Of a stretch of 64,000 bases of DNA, positions 8,451 through 17,380 are shown in pieces. The translations under genes and the position numbers were made by a program. Within the stretch, counting starts at the first letter, position 1. Each line of letters begins with the position of its first letter. The notes beneath the pieces are model-generated. The model did no database searches and was not told the DNA's origin. It was given only the letters and a program-made list of their open reading frames with translations. Source of the DNA: Sphingomonas sp. (GTDB lineage: Bacteria; Pseudomonadota; Alphaproteobacteria; Sphingomonadales; Sphingomonadaceae); NCBI GenBank assembly GCA_003248865.1, contig QFPK01000005.1, positions 62,001 to 126,000 on the forward strand, in the 5' to 3' direction.

Positions 8451-9082
8451 GCTGCCAGCACATCATCGGTGGTGACGAGCAGCACGCAATTCTTCTCCAG
8501 CGCGTTCAGGCTGCTTTCGTGCAGGCCGGGCTCATAGGCGGCGCAGGCGTCGGAGACGACGAACACATCGAAGTCGCGATGGAAGGCATCGCGCGAGGTG
8601 GAATCGACGCAGCAGTCGGTGGAAAGGCCGCAAACGACGAGGGTGTCGATGCCGCGCGCGCGCAGCTGCGCCTCGAAATCGGTGCCGTAAAAGCCGCTGT
8701 AGAGCAGCTTCGAGACCTCGATGTCGCCGGGTTCGGGGAAGATGCGGTAGTAATCGGCCCCGCCGTCATCGGTGCGGCAGATGGCCTGCTCGCCGGGGCG
8801 CCCGCGCCGGGCATAGAGGGTGCGAAGCGCGCGGCTGTCGTCCTCGGGCGTGGTCACCACCCGCAGCAGCGCCACCGTGACTCCGGCCTTGCGGGCAGCG
8901 GCGACCAGCCGTTCGCACTGGTCGATGGCGGCATGGGCTTCCGTCAGGTCCACGCCGACCCGGCCCAGAAGCCCTTCCGGCGCCGCAAAGTCCGTCTGGA
9001 TGTCGATCACGACCAGCGCCGTCAGCCCGGGCGCCACCATCTGCGGGAAATCGGGGGACTTGAGGTGGGGAAGGGCGGCCAT
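8429..9082 (-). CDS. Isochorismatase-superfamily cysteine hydrolase, RutB-like
   Basis: The protein has 217 residues. The catalytic triad of the superfamily is readable as VVIDIQTDF (Asp27), EVSKLLYSGFYGTD (Lys125) and STDCCVDSTSRDAF (Cys158), with the fold-typical cis-peptide region before the cysteine. Relatives hydrolyse ureidoacrylate (RutB), N-carbamoylsarcosine, biuret or nicotinamide. The gene follows the RutA-like oxygenase with a one-base gap and overlaps the M20 gene, an arrangement like rutA-rutB. It therefore probably hydrolyses the amide or carbamoyl product of the RutA-like enzyme. ATG 9082 was chosen at the beginning of the conserved region. The exact substrate remains open. 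Confidence 0.85.
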   Translation of the reverse strand: MAALPHLKSPDFPQMVAPGLTALVVIDIQTDFAAPEGLLGRVGVDLTEAHAAIDQCERLVAAARKAGVTVALLRVVTTPEDDSRALRTLYARRGRPGEQAICRTDDGGADYYRIFPEPGDIEVSKLLYSGFYGTDFEAQLRARGIDTLVVCGLSTDCCVDSTSRDAFHRDFDVFVVSDACAAYEPGLHESSLNALEKNCVLLVTTDDVLAAWSGTAA

Positions 9083-9083
9083 T

Positions 9084-10205
9084 TCAGGCGGCGGCGCTGG
9101 CGGGGAGGTTGGGGAAGCGCTGGCGCAGCAGGGGCAGCACATGCTTGCCGAAGATGGGAATGTCGCGCGGGTAATCGGGGAAGATCAGCATCAGCCCGTC
9201 GGTGTTGGAGCCTTCCAGCAGATCGCCCACCTGCCGCGCGACAGTGTCGGGCGCGCCGACGATGTTGGCCGACATGAAGGAGGAACGGCTCTTCTTCACG
9301 AAGTCATTTTCCTTGCCGATTTCCGCATCCAGGAAGCCATAGGCGCGCATCATGCCCTTCAGCGCCTCTTCGTCCAGCCCGTCGGCATAATGTTTCGCGG
9401 TCGCCTGTGCGGCCTCGTCGGTTTCGCCGAACACGATGGTCAGCATGGAATAGGTGCGGATGTTGCGGCCATATTCGGCGGAGATCGCCTTGGCGCGCAT
9501 GCTGGCCTTCGACAGTTCGGCCGCGGTGCCGCCGGAGAGGAAGATGGCATCCATCTGCTCCGCCGTCATCCGCATGCCCTTTTCCGAGCTGCCGGCGCAG
9601 ACGAGGAAGGGGCGCTTTTCCGGCTTGGGCCAGGATTCGCAATCGTCCATCGTCACATAGGTGCCGTTCATGGTGACGGACTCCTCGGACCATAGCGCCT
9701 TCACCGCCCGCACCCATTCGTCGGCCAGATCATAGCGCTGGTCGTGGTTCACATTCTCCGGCCAGGCGCCCATCTGGGAGAATTCACCCTTGTAGGAACC
9801 GCTGACGACGTTCAGCCCGGCGCGGCCTTTCGCGATCTGGTCCAGCGTGGCGATGGCCTTGGCGGCGACTGCCGGATTCTGCAGCAGGGTGTGGATGGTG
9901 GCCCAGACCTTCACCCGGTCCGTGACTTCGGCGAGGCCTGCCATGGCGACGACACTGTCGATGGAGCTGTTCCAGTGCTTGGTTTCGCCGCCATAGCCGC
10001 GGAACTTGGCCATCGCCATGATGAAATCGAACCCGGCCTCCTCGGCGGCCAGCGCGCTGGCGCGGCAATAGGCGTAGGAGCCGTCGATCTCGGGCTTGTT
10101 GCGCGAGAGGATCCAGCCGCCGTTGGCGATGGGGAGGAAGATGCCCAGATCCTTCCCGCCATTGTCGGAGGGAAGGCCAAAGGCGGTGCGCTCAAGCTGG
10201 GTCAT
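9084..10205 (-). CDS. Luciferase-like FMN monooxygenase, RutA-like
   Basis: The protein has 373 residues, near the 363 of pyrimidine monooxygenase RutA. The N-terminal DLGIFLPIANGGWILS, then LNVVSGSYKGEFSQMG and FLVCAGSSEKG, follow the RutA/SsuD branch of two-component flavin oxygenases, which use FMNH2 made by a separate reductase. RutA oxidatively opens the uracil ring. The strong ribosome site ggaggag, 5 bases before ATG 10,205, fixes the start. The RutB-like hydrolase follows directly. No flavin reductase (RutF) or the other rut genes are seen in the window, so reduced flavin must come from elsewhere. A RutA-type ring opening is plausible, but uracil as substrate is not shown. Confidence 0.85.
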   Translation of the reverse strand: MTQLERTAFGLPSDNGGKDLGIFLPIANGGWILSRNKPEIDGSYAYCRASALAAEEAGFDFIMAMAKFRGYGGETKHWNSSIDSVVAMAGLAEVTDRVKVWATIHTLLQNPAVAAKAIATLDQIAKGRAGLNVVSGSYKGEFSQMGAWPENVNHDQRYDLADEWVRAVKALWSEESVTMNGTYVTMDDCESWPKPEKRPFLVCAGSSEKGMRMTAEQMDAIFLSGGTAAELSKASMRAKAISAEYGRNIRTYSMLTIVFGETDEAAQATAKHYADGLDEEALKGMMRAYGFLDAEIGKENDFVKKSRSSFMSANIVGAPDTVARQVGDLLEGSNTDGLMLIFPDYPRDIPIFGKHVLPLLRQRFPNLPASAAA

Positions 10206-10322
10206 ATTGTCTCCTCCGCGGTTCCCGACAGCCTTATGCGCGCGCGTGCGCCGTTCTTGATTGATAGCGCATATTAACTTGGGGGCCATCTTTCTCCCTC
10301 TGTCGCGCTGTGCCCTCTCCAT

Positions 10323-10422
10323 CCCGCTCAGGCTGAGCTTGTCGAAGCCCCCGACGCAAAAGCGCAATGGCCGGGCCTGTGCTGACCTCGCATGGGGCTT
10401 CGACAAGCTCAGCCTGAGCGGG
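10323..10422. repeat. Large perfect inverted repeat (REP-like hairpin)
   Basis: Two 29-base arms, 10,323-10,351 and 10,394-10,422, are exact reverse complements separated by a 42-base loop. The arm core, ctcaggctgagcttgtcgaa, is a motif found dispersed in many GC-rich bacterial genomes. It lies between the ribokinase stop and the RutA-like start, where it could form a stem in the transcript and lower expression of the downstream genes. Confidence 0.8.
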
Positions 10423-10432
10423 GGAGAGGAGT

Positions 10433-11305
10433 TCAGCCAGTCTCTGCCATGAAGCGCTCCACCTCTTCGCGGGCGGGCATAGCGGGCAGTGCGCCGGGCT
10501 TCAGCGTGCAGAGCGCGGCGGCAGCGGACGCCTTCGGCAACGCCTGTCCCAGGGCCAGGCCTTCATCCAGCAGGGCGGCCAGCGCGCCGCAGAAACAGTC
10601 GCCCGCGCCGATGGTGTCAAGCGCCGTCACCGGCCATGCAGGCACGAACAGCTCGCGATCCGGCCAGACGGCGAGGAGGCCCTTGGCGCCCAGCGTGACG
10701 ATGCCGACCTGTTCGGGGCGGGAGAGCAGGCTGCGGAGGTGATCCGGGGCGGAATTTCCCGGCGCGAGCGCGGCCAGCTCATGTTCGTTGACGATAAGGA
10801 TATCGACGTCCGCCAGCATGGGAAGCGCGGCCGGAGAGGGCGGGGCGGCGTTGAGGATTCGCAGCGCGCGCGGCGAGGCAGCGAACAGCGCGGCGAGCCG
10901 GTCGATGGGGATTTCCAGCTGGGCCAGAAGCACGCCGGAAGCGATCTCCGGCGGCGGCGCGACATGGGCGTTGGCGCCGGGCAGCACGATGATCTGGTTT
11001 TCGCCGCTGGCCTCCACCGCGATATGGGCGGCGCCGGTGGCGGCCTCGACCGCCACGATGCCGGAGGTGTCCACGCCGGTGGCGGCGATCAGGTCGCGGA
11101 TCCAGCGGCCGCCATCGTCGGTGCCGACGGCGCCGATCATGCGGCAGTCGGCGCCCATGCGCGCGGCGGCGGCCGCCTGATTGGCGCCCTTGCCGCCCGC
11201 CAGCCTCTCGGCGCCCAGCGCGAGGATGGTCTCGCCGGGGCGCGGCAGCCGGTCCACGCGGGCGATGATGTCGATGTTGATCGATCCGACGACATGGACG
11301 GTCAT
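10433..11305 (-). CDS. PfkB/ribokinase-family carbohydrate kinase
   Basis: The protein has 290 residues. Both PfkB signatures are present: GGKGANQAAAAARMGA near the N terminus and DTIGAGDCFCGALAALLDEG near the C terminus, where GAGD carries the catalytic Asp and anion hole. The start MTVHVVGSINIDIIARVDRLPRPGE is the ribokinase opening. Ribokinases phosphorylate ribose or related sugars, and some act on nucleosides. ATG 11,305 was chosen over an upstream frame extension for this reason. It leads the minus-strand run that continues with the RutA-like and RutB-like genes, separated from them by the large hairpin. The link suggests a nucleoside- or riboside-derived sugar, which is an inference. 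Confidence 0.85.
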   Translation of the reverse strand: MTVHVVGSINIDIIARVDRLPRPGETILALGAERLAGGKGANQAAAAARMGADCRMIGAVGTDDGGRWIRDLIAATGVDTSGIVAVEAATGAAHIAVEASGENQIIVLPGANAHVAPPPEIASGVLLAQLEIPIDRLAALFAASPRALRILNAAPPSPAALPMLADVDILIVNEHELAALAPGNSAPDHLRSLLSRPEQVGIVTLGAKGLLAVWPDRELFVPAWPVTALDTIGAGDCFCGALAALLDEGLALGQALPKASAAAALCTLKPGALPAMPAREEVERFMAETG

Positions 11306-11461
11306 AGAAGCTCTCCCATGCTCCGGTCTGGACCATGGTGCGGGGTTGGGATCAAGGCCGATCGGCACGGGTGCGCGGGCAGGCAACAGCTATGGTCGCT
11401 TGTATCAAGAATCAGGGGCGCGTCGCGGCCTAAGGGTAAGGCCAGAGAAAGCGAGGGACAT

Positions 11462-12295
11462 ATGGCAGGCTGGTTCATCACGGGGATCGGAAGCGGGCTG
11501 GGCCGGGCACTGGCCGAGGCCGCGCTGGATCGCGGAGACAAGGTGGTGGGCACCACGCGCAAGGCCGCCGACATCGCCGCGTTCGAGGCGCTGGGGCCGG
11601 GACTGGCGAAAGGCTTGGCCGTGGACCTGCGCGACGCAGCCGCAGTGGACGCTGCCGCTGCCGAGGCTGAGCAATGGCTGGGCGGGATCGACTTCGCGGT
11701 GAACAACGCCGGCTTCGGCCTGGTGGGCGCCATCGAGGAAGTCAGCGTTGCGGAAGTGCAGGCGCTGTTCGACATCAACCTGTTCGCGGCGATCCGGGTG
11801 ATCCAGGCGGTGCTGCCGGGGATGCGGGCGCGCAAATCCGGGCATATCGTGAACATCACGTCCGTCTCCGGCCTCGCCCCCTGGGCAGGCACAGGCATCT
11901 ACGGCGCCAGCAAATATGCGCTGGAATGCATCGGCCAGACGCTGGCGCAGGAGGTGCGGCCGCTGGGCATTGGGGTCACGAACGTGGCGCCGGGCGGGTT
12001 CCGCACCGGATTCGCGGCGGGCGGGCTGGCGAAGGCCGCGAAATCCATCGCCGACTATGACGGCAGCGCCCACATCGCCGAGCAGGTGCTGACCGGCAAT
12101 GCGGGCAAGGAAAAGGGCGATCCCGCACGTGGGGCCGCCGCGATTCTGGCCGCGCTGGATGCGCCCGAACCGCCGCTGCACCTGCTGCTGGGCGAGGACG
12201 CGCTGCATTATGCAGAGGATCAGTTCGCCTTCATCGGGCAGCAGATCGCGGCTTGGCGGCCGCTGTCTCTCTCCACCGCGTTCGAACCTGCGTGA
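11462..12295 (+). CDS. Short-chain dehydrogenase/reductase (classical SDR)
   Basis: The protein has 277 residues. It carries a Rossmann cofactor loop (TGIGSGLGRALAEA), the NNAG segment (FAVNNAGFG), a catalytic serine in ITSVSG and the YGASK active-site pair (Tyr and Lys). An Arg after the second strand (TTRKAAD) suggests NADP preference. Such enzymes interconvert alcohols and ketones, here presumably an intermediate of the cluster. The start ATG 11,462 follows gcgaggga. Its stop overlaps the GTG start of the next cysteine hydrolase, so the two form an operon. It diverges from the ribokinase gene across 156 bases that must hold both promoters. Confidence 0.88.
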   Translation: MAGWFITGIGSGLGRALAEAALDRGDKVVGTTRKAADIAAFEALGPGLAKGLAVDLRDAAAVDAAAAEAEQWLGGIDFAVNNAGFGLVGAIEEVSVAEVQALFDINLFAAIRVIQAVLPGMRARKSGHIVNITSVSGLAPWAGTGIYGASKYALECIGQTLAQEVRPLGIGVTNVAPGGFRTGFAAGGLAKAAKSIADYDGSAHIAEQVLTGNAGKEKGDPARGAAAILAALDAPEPPLHLLLGEDALHYAEDQFAFIGQQIAAWRPLSLSTAFEPA

Positions 12296-12963
12296 GCCAT
12301 CGCGGCCGGCTGCCGGACTGGGCCGTCGCGCGCGGGCGGGGACTGAACGATTTCCCCCGCCTGCTGCCCGGCCGAACCGCGCTGGTGGTGATCGACATGC
12401 AACTGGCCTTCGTCGGCGAGGGCGAGGTGTTCGGGAACGCCCATGCCCGCGACATCATCGCGCAGGTGAACGATCTGGCCCGGGCCGCACGGGCGGCGGG
12501 CTGCCCGGTGATCTGGACCCGCCAGACCGTCAGCGACGAACCCCCGCTGGCCATGCCGGCGTGGCAATATGATCTGAACGATCCCCATGTCGCCCGCGCG
12601 GTGGCGGCGCTGCGGGCGGGCGCCGATGCGCACGGGCTGCACCCCGCGATGGACGTGGAACCGTCCGACCGGGTGATCGACAAATATCGCTATGGCGCGC
12701 TGATGTGCCCGGCGCAGGCGCTGACCGCCACGCTGACCGAGCTGGGGGCGGAAATGCTGGTGCTGGCTGGCACGCTGACCAACGTCTGCGTGGAATCGAC
12801 GGCGCGAGACGCGAACATGGCCGGCTGGCGGGTGATGGTGGCCGGCGACGCCTGCGCCGCCGTGACCGACGCCGAGCATGAAGCGGCACTGCTGAACCTG
12901 CGGCTGAACTTCGCCGACGTGCGGGATGTTGCGGAGCTGGTGGCGATGTTCGGAGAAATCTGA
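12292..12963 (+). CDS. Isochorismatase-superfamily cysteine hydrolase, biuret/ureidoacrylate-hydrolase-like
   Basis: The protein has 223 residues if it starts at GTG 12,292, which overlaps the SDR stop as GTGA. The triad is visible as VVIDMQLAF (Asp35), VIDKYRYGAL (Lys131) and TLTNVCVESTARDA (Cys166). The TNVCVES block is closer to RutB and biuret hydrolases than the 8429-9082 paralogue is. Biuret hydrolase forms allophanate, and an allophanate hydrolase is encoded at 18,585, so a biuret-like or ureido amide is a reasonable substrate guess. The pairing with an SDR suggests that oxidation or reduction comes just before hydrolysis. The exact substrate cannot be settled from sequence. Confidence 0.85.
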   Translation: MSHRGRLPDWAVARGRGLNDFPRLLPGRTALVVIDMQLAFVGEGEVFGNAHARDIIAQVNDLARAARAAGCPVIWTRQTVSDEPPLAMPAWQYDLNDPHVARAVAALRAGADAHGLHPAMDVEPSDRVIDKYRYGALMCPAQALTATLTELGAEMLVLAGTLTNVCVESTARDANMAGWRVMVAGDACAAVTDAEHEAALLNLRLNFADVRDVAELVAMFGEI

Positions 12964-12986
12964 GCCTGGGTTTCGGCTTGCATCCC

Positions 12987-14084
12987 TCAGGAAATCAGGC
13001 GCGGCACCGAGATCGAATAGATGTCGAAATGCCCGTCCTCATGCTCGGCGCCGCCGTCGCGGGGGGCGGCGCGGTGCTGGACGACGCCGTTCTTGCCGAA
13101 ATTCTCGACAACGGGGCGGCCCGCGTCGCGGCTGAGCCACAGGCGGAGCAGGTGGCGGCGGCGCTGGGGTTCGGGGAAGTCATAGAAGGTCGTGCGGGCG
13201 TGGAGCGCGGCGTAGTTGGAAAGCCACTGGATGTCGCCGGGGCGGAAATCCATCTCGATCGCCATGCCCTCCTCGTAGGTGATCTTGTCGAACAGCTCGA
13301 GCACCTCGATCTGTTCGGGCGTCAGCTTGGGGACGCCCGGATATTCCTGCGCCGTCAGGATATAGAGCGAACCCGCGTACATGCTGAACACGCCGTCCAC
13401 CAGGCTGACGATGGGCGAGGTGTAGGTGAAGGCGGGCGATTGCTTGTCCTGCCGGCGCCAGTCCCAGTGGAAGGGCTCCAGCAGCAGCGGCGCGAGATCG
13501 GGCCGGCGGCGCAGGATCTCGTTGTAGATTTCGGCGCCAGAGACGAGGCAGGAGGCGCCGCCCTCCCGCGCGGGGCGCAGGCACATCAGCGCCACGATGT
13601 CTGAACTGTCGGAATGGTAGACCAGCTTGTCGCGCACCTTGGAGGACAGCGCGGTGGGGTCGTCCATCGTCTTGTCGGACGTGGCGTAGATATGGTCGAT
13701 CAGGTCGCCCATCTCGTTCTGGCGGATGGGATCGCCCATATGCAGGCCGAGGATATAGTAGATCGCCGACGAGAGCGCGTCTGAATAGAACTGCGTGCGA
13801 AGCCCGCGCACCAGCACGAAGCCGCGGCCGTAATCGACATCCTTGCCCCATTCGACCACGGCGTCGGCGCAGGCGACCAGCGGATAGTCGGCGGCCTGCA
13901 CGGTGCGCAGGTCGGGGTTTTCGGTGAGGAAGCGCTGGCCCAGCGATTCCAGTTCCGCCACCTGCGCGTCGGACAGCAGATAGATCCATTCGCCCGTCTG
14001 CTTCAGCCGGTCGCCGCGCCAGGCGGCTTCGGTGGTGACGGGGGGAAAGGCTGTGAGCGTTGCTGCGGTGGCGGTGGCGGGCAT
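12987..14084 (-). CDS. TauD-like Fe(II)/2-oxoglutarate-dependent oxygenase, long form
   Basis: The protein has 365 residues, clearly longer than TauD. It carries an iron site in YHSDSSD (His157, Asp159) and LHARTTFYD (His295), with RRRHLLRLWLS after it supplying the likely 2-oxoglutarate Arg. The LRLWLS ending is characteristic of clavaminate synthase-like members of the TauD family. They hydroxylate or desaturate diverse small molecules. The start ATG 14,084 follows gggagag. It converges on the cysteine hydrolase with only 23 bases between the stops. Downstream of its own start lie the BASS carrier, VOC and amidohydrolase genes on the same strand, consistent with one long transcription unit. 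Confidence 0.83.
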   Translation of the reverse strand: MPATATAATLTAFPPVTTEAAWRGDRLKQTGEWIYLLSDAQVAELESLGQRFLTENPDLRTVQAADYPLVACADAVVEWGKDVDYGRGFVLVRGLRTQFYSDALSSAIYYILGLHMGDPIRQNEMGDLIDHIYATSDKTMDDPTALSSKVRDKLVYHSDSSDIVALMCLRPAREGGASCLVSGAEIYNEILRRRPDLAPLLLEPFHWDWRRQDKQSPAFTYTSPIVSLVDGVFSMYAGSLYILTAQEYPGVPKLTPEQIEVLELFDKITYEEGMAIEMDFRPGDIQWLSNYAALHARTTFYDFPEPQRRRHLLRLWLSRDAGRPVVENFGKNGVVQHRAAPRDGGAEHEDGHFDIYSISVPRLIS

Positions 14085-14182
14085 GGGTCAATCTCTCCCG
14101 GTTGGGGTGGCGGGATGGTGCGGCGGAAGGGGTGCCCCGGTCTTGTCGGACGGTGCCGTTTCAGTTTGTGGGAGGCGAATCG

Positions 14183-15157
14183 TCATGCGGCTGCCTCCAG
14201 CTCGGCCTGCCGGCTATAGCGGCGGGCCAGCACGGCGCAGACCATCAGCTGCAGCTGGTGGAACAGCATCAGCGGCAGGATGATGGCGCCCACCTGAGCG
14301 GCCGGGAACAGCACGCCGGCCATGGGCACGCCGGACGCGAGGCTTTTCTTCGAGCCGCAGAATTGCAGCACGATGATGTCCTCGCGCGGGAAGCCCATCC
14401 AGCGGCCCAGCGCCTGGCTGGCCCACAGCACGATGGCCAGCATCGCGGCGGAAACGGCAAGGATGATGAACAGGTCCTTCAGCGTCACCTGCTGCCACAG
14501 CCCGCCCACCACGGCGGCGCCGAACGCGGAATAGACGACGAGCAGGATCGAGCCCCGGTCCACATAGGTCAGCATCGGCTTGCGGCGCGTCACCCACTCC
14601 CCGATCCAGGGGCGCAGGAAATGGCCGGCCAGGAAGGGCAGCAGCAACTGGAACACGATGCTGACGACGGCATCGGTGGAAAAACCGCCGCTAGAGTGCA
14701 TCAGCGTGGCGGTGAACAGCGGGGTGAGCCCGATGCCCGCGAGGTTGGAGAAGGAGGCGCTGCACACGGCCGCCGCCACATTGCCATGGGCAATCGCGGT
14801 GAAGGCGATGGAGGACTGCACCGTGGAGGGCAGCAGCGTGAGGAACAGCAACCCCTGGCCCAGCGTGGGCTCCACCCCGGGAAGGTGCTGGGCGGCGAGG
14901 CCGAGCAGCGGGAACAGCCCATAGGTCATCAGGGCGACGCACAGGTGCAGCCGCCAGTGCTGCGCGCCCGCCACCACCGCTTCGCGCGACAGCCGGGCGC
15001 CGTGCAGGAAGAACAGCAGCACGATGCCGATCTTGGAGGCGAGGCTGACGATATCGGCCCAGATGCCGCGCGCGGGCAGCAGCGAGGCAAGCACCACGGT
15101 GCCCAGCAGCAGCAGGATGTAGGGATCGATGTTGAAGCGGGCGAGCAGGGCTTTCAT
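14183..15157 (-). CDS. Bile acid:sodium symporter-like (BASS) carrier
   Basis: The protein has 324 residues and is almost entirely hydrophobic, with about nine to ten membrane helices. It carries PSTVQSSIAFTAIAHGN in the middle and LQFCGSKKSLASGVPMAG near the end, which match the two crossover regions of the SBF-like/PF13593 branch of the BASS family. These carriers move organic anions with sodium across the inner membrane. In this position it may import or export an acidic intermediate or substrate. The start ATG 15,157 begins MKALLARFNIDPYILLLLG, with no signal peptide apart from the first helix. A 98-base gap precedes the TauD-like gene. Confidence 0.83.
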   Translation of the reverse strand: MKALLARFNIDPYILLLLGTVVLASLLPARGIWADIVSLASKIGIVLLFFLHGARLSREAVVAGAQHWRLHLCVALMTYGLFPLLGLAAQHLPGVEPTLGQGLLFLTLLPSTVQSSIAFTAIAHGNVAAAVCSASFSNLAGIGLTPLFTATLMHSSGGFSTDAVVSIVFQLLLPFLAGHFLRPWIGEWVTRRKPMLTYVDRGSILLVVYSAFGAAVVGGLWQQVTLKDLFIILAVSAAMLAIVLWASQALGRWMGFPREDIIVLQFCGSKKSLASGVPMAGVLFPAAQVGAIILPLMLFHQLQLMVCAVLARRYSRQAELEAAA

Positions 15158-15203
15158 GGCGTCGCCCTACGCCGGTGGCACGACATTGTCACATGTCTGG
15201 CCG

Positions 15204-15686
15204 TCAAACCGCAACCTGCCAGATGTCCCGCGCGGTCTCGAACACGCCCTGATCGTAGGAGAATTCGATGGTGTTCCCGTCCGGGTCCTTCAGGAAGCAG
15301 ATATAGCCGATGTCCTTGGCCATCTGCACCGGGCCCAGCGCGAGGCAGCCTGCCGCCTTGCCGCGCGCGGCGACTTCGTCGATGGCCTCCCGGCTGGGCA
15401 GCTCGATGCCGAAATGGGCGAACGGCCCCAGCGGGTGGTGCGGCGCGGGCGCGAAGGGATCGTGGCCGGGGAAGAATTCGCCGACCACCAGCACGAAGGG
15501 GCGGGCCTTTTCGTCCGGGTCGGCCAACCAGGCGTTGCGGCCGTCCTTGTCTTCATGGCGGGCGAGCACGCGGAGGTGGGTGAAGCTTTCATACCAGTCC
15601 ACCGTGGCGTCGACATTGCTGACCGCGAGCGCCATGTGGGTCCATGTCGGTCTGCGGGGTCCGGTGCTGTGGAGGGCTTCGCTCAT
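15204..15686 (-). CDS. VOC superfamily protein, possible ring-cleavage dioxygenase or lyase
   Basis: The protein has 160 residues with one VOC domain. It shows WTHMALAVSNVDATVDWYESF near the start (His as possible metal ligand), PFAHFGIELP in the middle and YICFLKDPDGNTIEFSYDQG at the end (closing Glu). This closing block is the classic glyoxalase I/bleomycin-resistance ending. ATG 15,686 follows aagga with suitable spacing. It is one of three VOC genes in the cluster, and the three differ clearly in sequence, so they are not recent copies. It lies between the carrier and the amidohydrolase on the same strand. Confidence 0.8.
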   Translation of the reverse strand: MSEALHSTGPRRPTWTHMALAVSNVDATVDWYESFTHLRVLARHEDKDGRNAWLADPDEKARPFVLVVGEFFPGHDPFAPAPHHPLGPFAHFGIELPSREAIDEVAARGKAAGCLALGPVQMAKDIGYICFLKDPDGNTIEFSYDQGVFETARDIWQVAV

Positions 15687-15815
15687 TGGTCGTCCTTCGG
15701 CTGGTTGCCCGGCGTGTGTGAAGGCTAGCATCGCCGCCCGCGTTGAACTTGATCAAAGGCGCCCGCTTTGCGGTGGGGGTGCGACAGGATGTAGCGGTTT
15801 TCCCGAAGCCCTGGC

Positions 15816-17213
15816 CTACAGCACGGGCCATGGCGTGCGGATCGGCAAACCGGTGCGCGCCACAATCGCCTCACCGGCCTGAACGGCATCCGCCAGCAGT
15901 TTCTCCTCGTCCAGCAGCAGGTTGCGTCCCGCTTCCAGCACCTGCCGGCCGTCGATCCAGACGCTGTGGACAGCCGACGGCGGGGCGGAAAGCGCGAGCT
16001 GGCCGACGCTGTCGAACAGCGGGCCGCCCCATTCGGGGGTGCGGGTGTCGTGCAGCACGAAGTCGGCCTTCGCACCGGGGATGAGGGCGCCGGTGCGGCC
16101 CTCCCACCCCATCACCTTCGCGCCGTCCACCGTCATCAGTTCCAGCAGTCTGGTGGCCGGCAGCAGATCCTGATCGTCCCGCGCATCGCGATAGGCCGCC
16201 GCCATCAGCCGCGCCGAGGAGAGGATGCTGGCGGCCATGCCGTCCGTGCCCAGCATCAGCGGCACACCCTTCGCCATCATCTCGGGGTGGAGGCCCTTCC
16301 TCGCCAGCCCGAAGCCGCCGAGGAAGGCCGCGTGCGGGCAGTGGATGGCCGACGTGCCGGTCGCCGCGAGCAGCTCCACCTCGGCCATGTCGGTGTCGGC
16401 GAGGTGTGTGAGGCAGACGTTGGGGCCGAGCGCGCCGATGTCCGCCAGATGCTCGACGGGGCGCCGCCCATAGTTGGCAAGGAACCACTCCGGGTCGCTC
16501 GCGCGCGGGCTCATATGGGCGGAAAGCTTCAGGCCGTTCGCATCTGCCAGCGCTTTGGCGGCAAGCCAGACCTCATCCGAATTGGTGCTGTGGCCGACAA
16601 GCACGGGCCAGGCCGCCAGCAGCGTTTCGCCGTCGTCCGGGAAGGCTTCCACCTCGGATTGCAGCAGCTCGATGGCCTCACCAGTGCGGATGGCGGGATC
16701 GGCGGCGGGATCATAGGTGCGGCCTTCCACCCAGCGGCCGACGCGGCCCCGGATGCCGCTTTCCGCCAGCCCCTCCATCACGGCTTCCAGATGGATCACC
16801 GTGCCCGCCTCCATGAAGCTGGTAGTGCCGAAGCGGATCATGGCGAGTGCGGAGAGCTTGGCCGCCAGCGCCTCGTCGGCGGGCGTCTGCGCCTTGAACA
16901 GCGGGATGACCCATTTGGAAAGATTGTCGTTCCAGCTCTGGTCCGGCACCCGGCGAACGAAGCCGCGCGTCAGCGGGTCCCCGGTGATGTGGATATGGCC
17001 GTCGTGGAAGCCGGGGGTGAGGACAAAGCCGCTGGCGTCGCGGGTGGTCCGGGCGCGGACGCTCCGTTCCAGCGCCTCGCGCTTGCCGACGGCGACGATG
17101 CTGTTGCCGCGAACGGCGATGGCGCCGTCCCGGATCACCTCGCGGCGCGCGTTCATGGTGATGAGTTCGGCGCCGGAAACCAGCAGGTCGGCTTCGAGGA
17201 TCGGGTTCGTCAT
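15816..17213 (-). CDS. Metal-dependent amidohydrolase of the AtzB/TrzN/deaminase group
   Basis: The protein has 465 residues in the COG0402 layout: a short beta sandwich, then a TIM barrel. Metal or active-site residues are visible as PGFHDGHIHI (His73, His75), LSAHMSP (His233), RPVEHLADIG (Glu254), LTHLADTDM (His270) and LGTDGMA (Asp324). Family members deaminate or hydrolyse nitrogen-rich rings (guanine, cytosine, s-triazines, methylthioadenosine). This fits a nitrogenous substrate in the cluster. ATG 17,213 was chosen because the beta sandwich starts there. Divergent to the Rieske gene across 167 bases, it probably shares a control region with it. The precise ring is unknown. Confidence 0.85.
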   Translation of the reverse strand: MTNPILEADLLVSGAELITMNARREVIRDGAIAVRGNSIVAVGKREALERSVRARTTRDASGFVLTPGFHDGHIHITGDPLTRGFVRRVPDQSWNDNLSKWVIPLFKAQTPADEALAAKLSALAMIRFGTTSFMEAGTVIHLEAVMEGLAESGIRGRVGRWVEGRTYDPAADPAIRTGEAIELLQSEVEAFPDDGETLLAAWPVLVGHSTNSDEVWLAAKALADANGLKLSAHMSPRASDPEWFLANYGRRPVEHLADIGALGPNVCLTHLADTDMAEVELLAATGTSAIHCPHAAFLGGFGLARKGLHPEMMAKGVPLMLGTDGMAASILSSARLMAAAYRDARDDQDLLPATRLLELMTVDGAKVMGWEGRTGALIPGAKADFVLHDTRTPEWGGPLFDSVGQLALSAPPSAVHSVWIDGRQVLEAGRNLLLDEEKLLADAVQAGEAIVARTGLPIRTPWPVL

Positions 17214-17380
17214 TCCGCCCTGATGCCCGCTCCCGGCAGCGCCGTCTTGAGCGAGGAGGCAGAACATTTTGTCGCACCGCCCCGCCATTCTCTGTGCGCC
17301 CACTGCAAAGACTCGAGGTGCGCTTCGGCGGCATTCTGCATCCCATGTTCTGACCATTCGGGTTGCGACGGAGACGCCTG

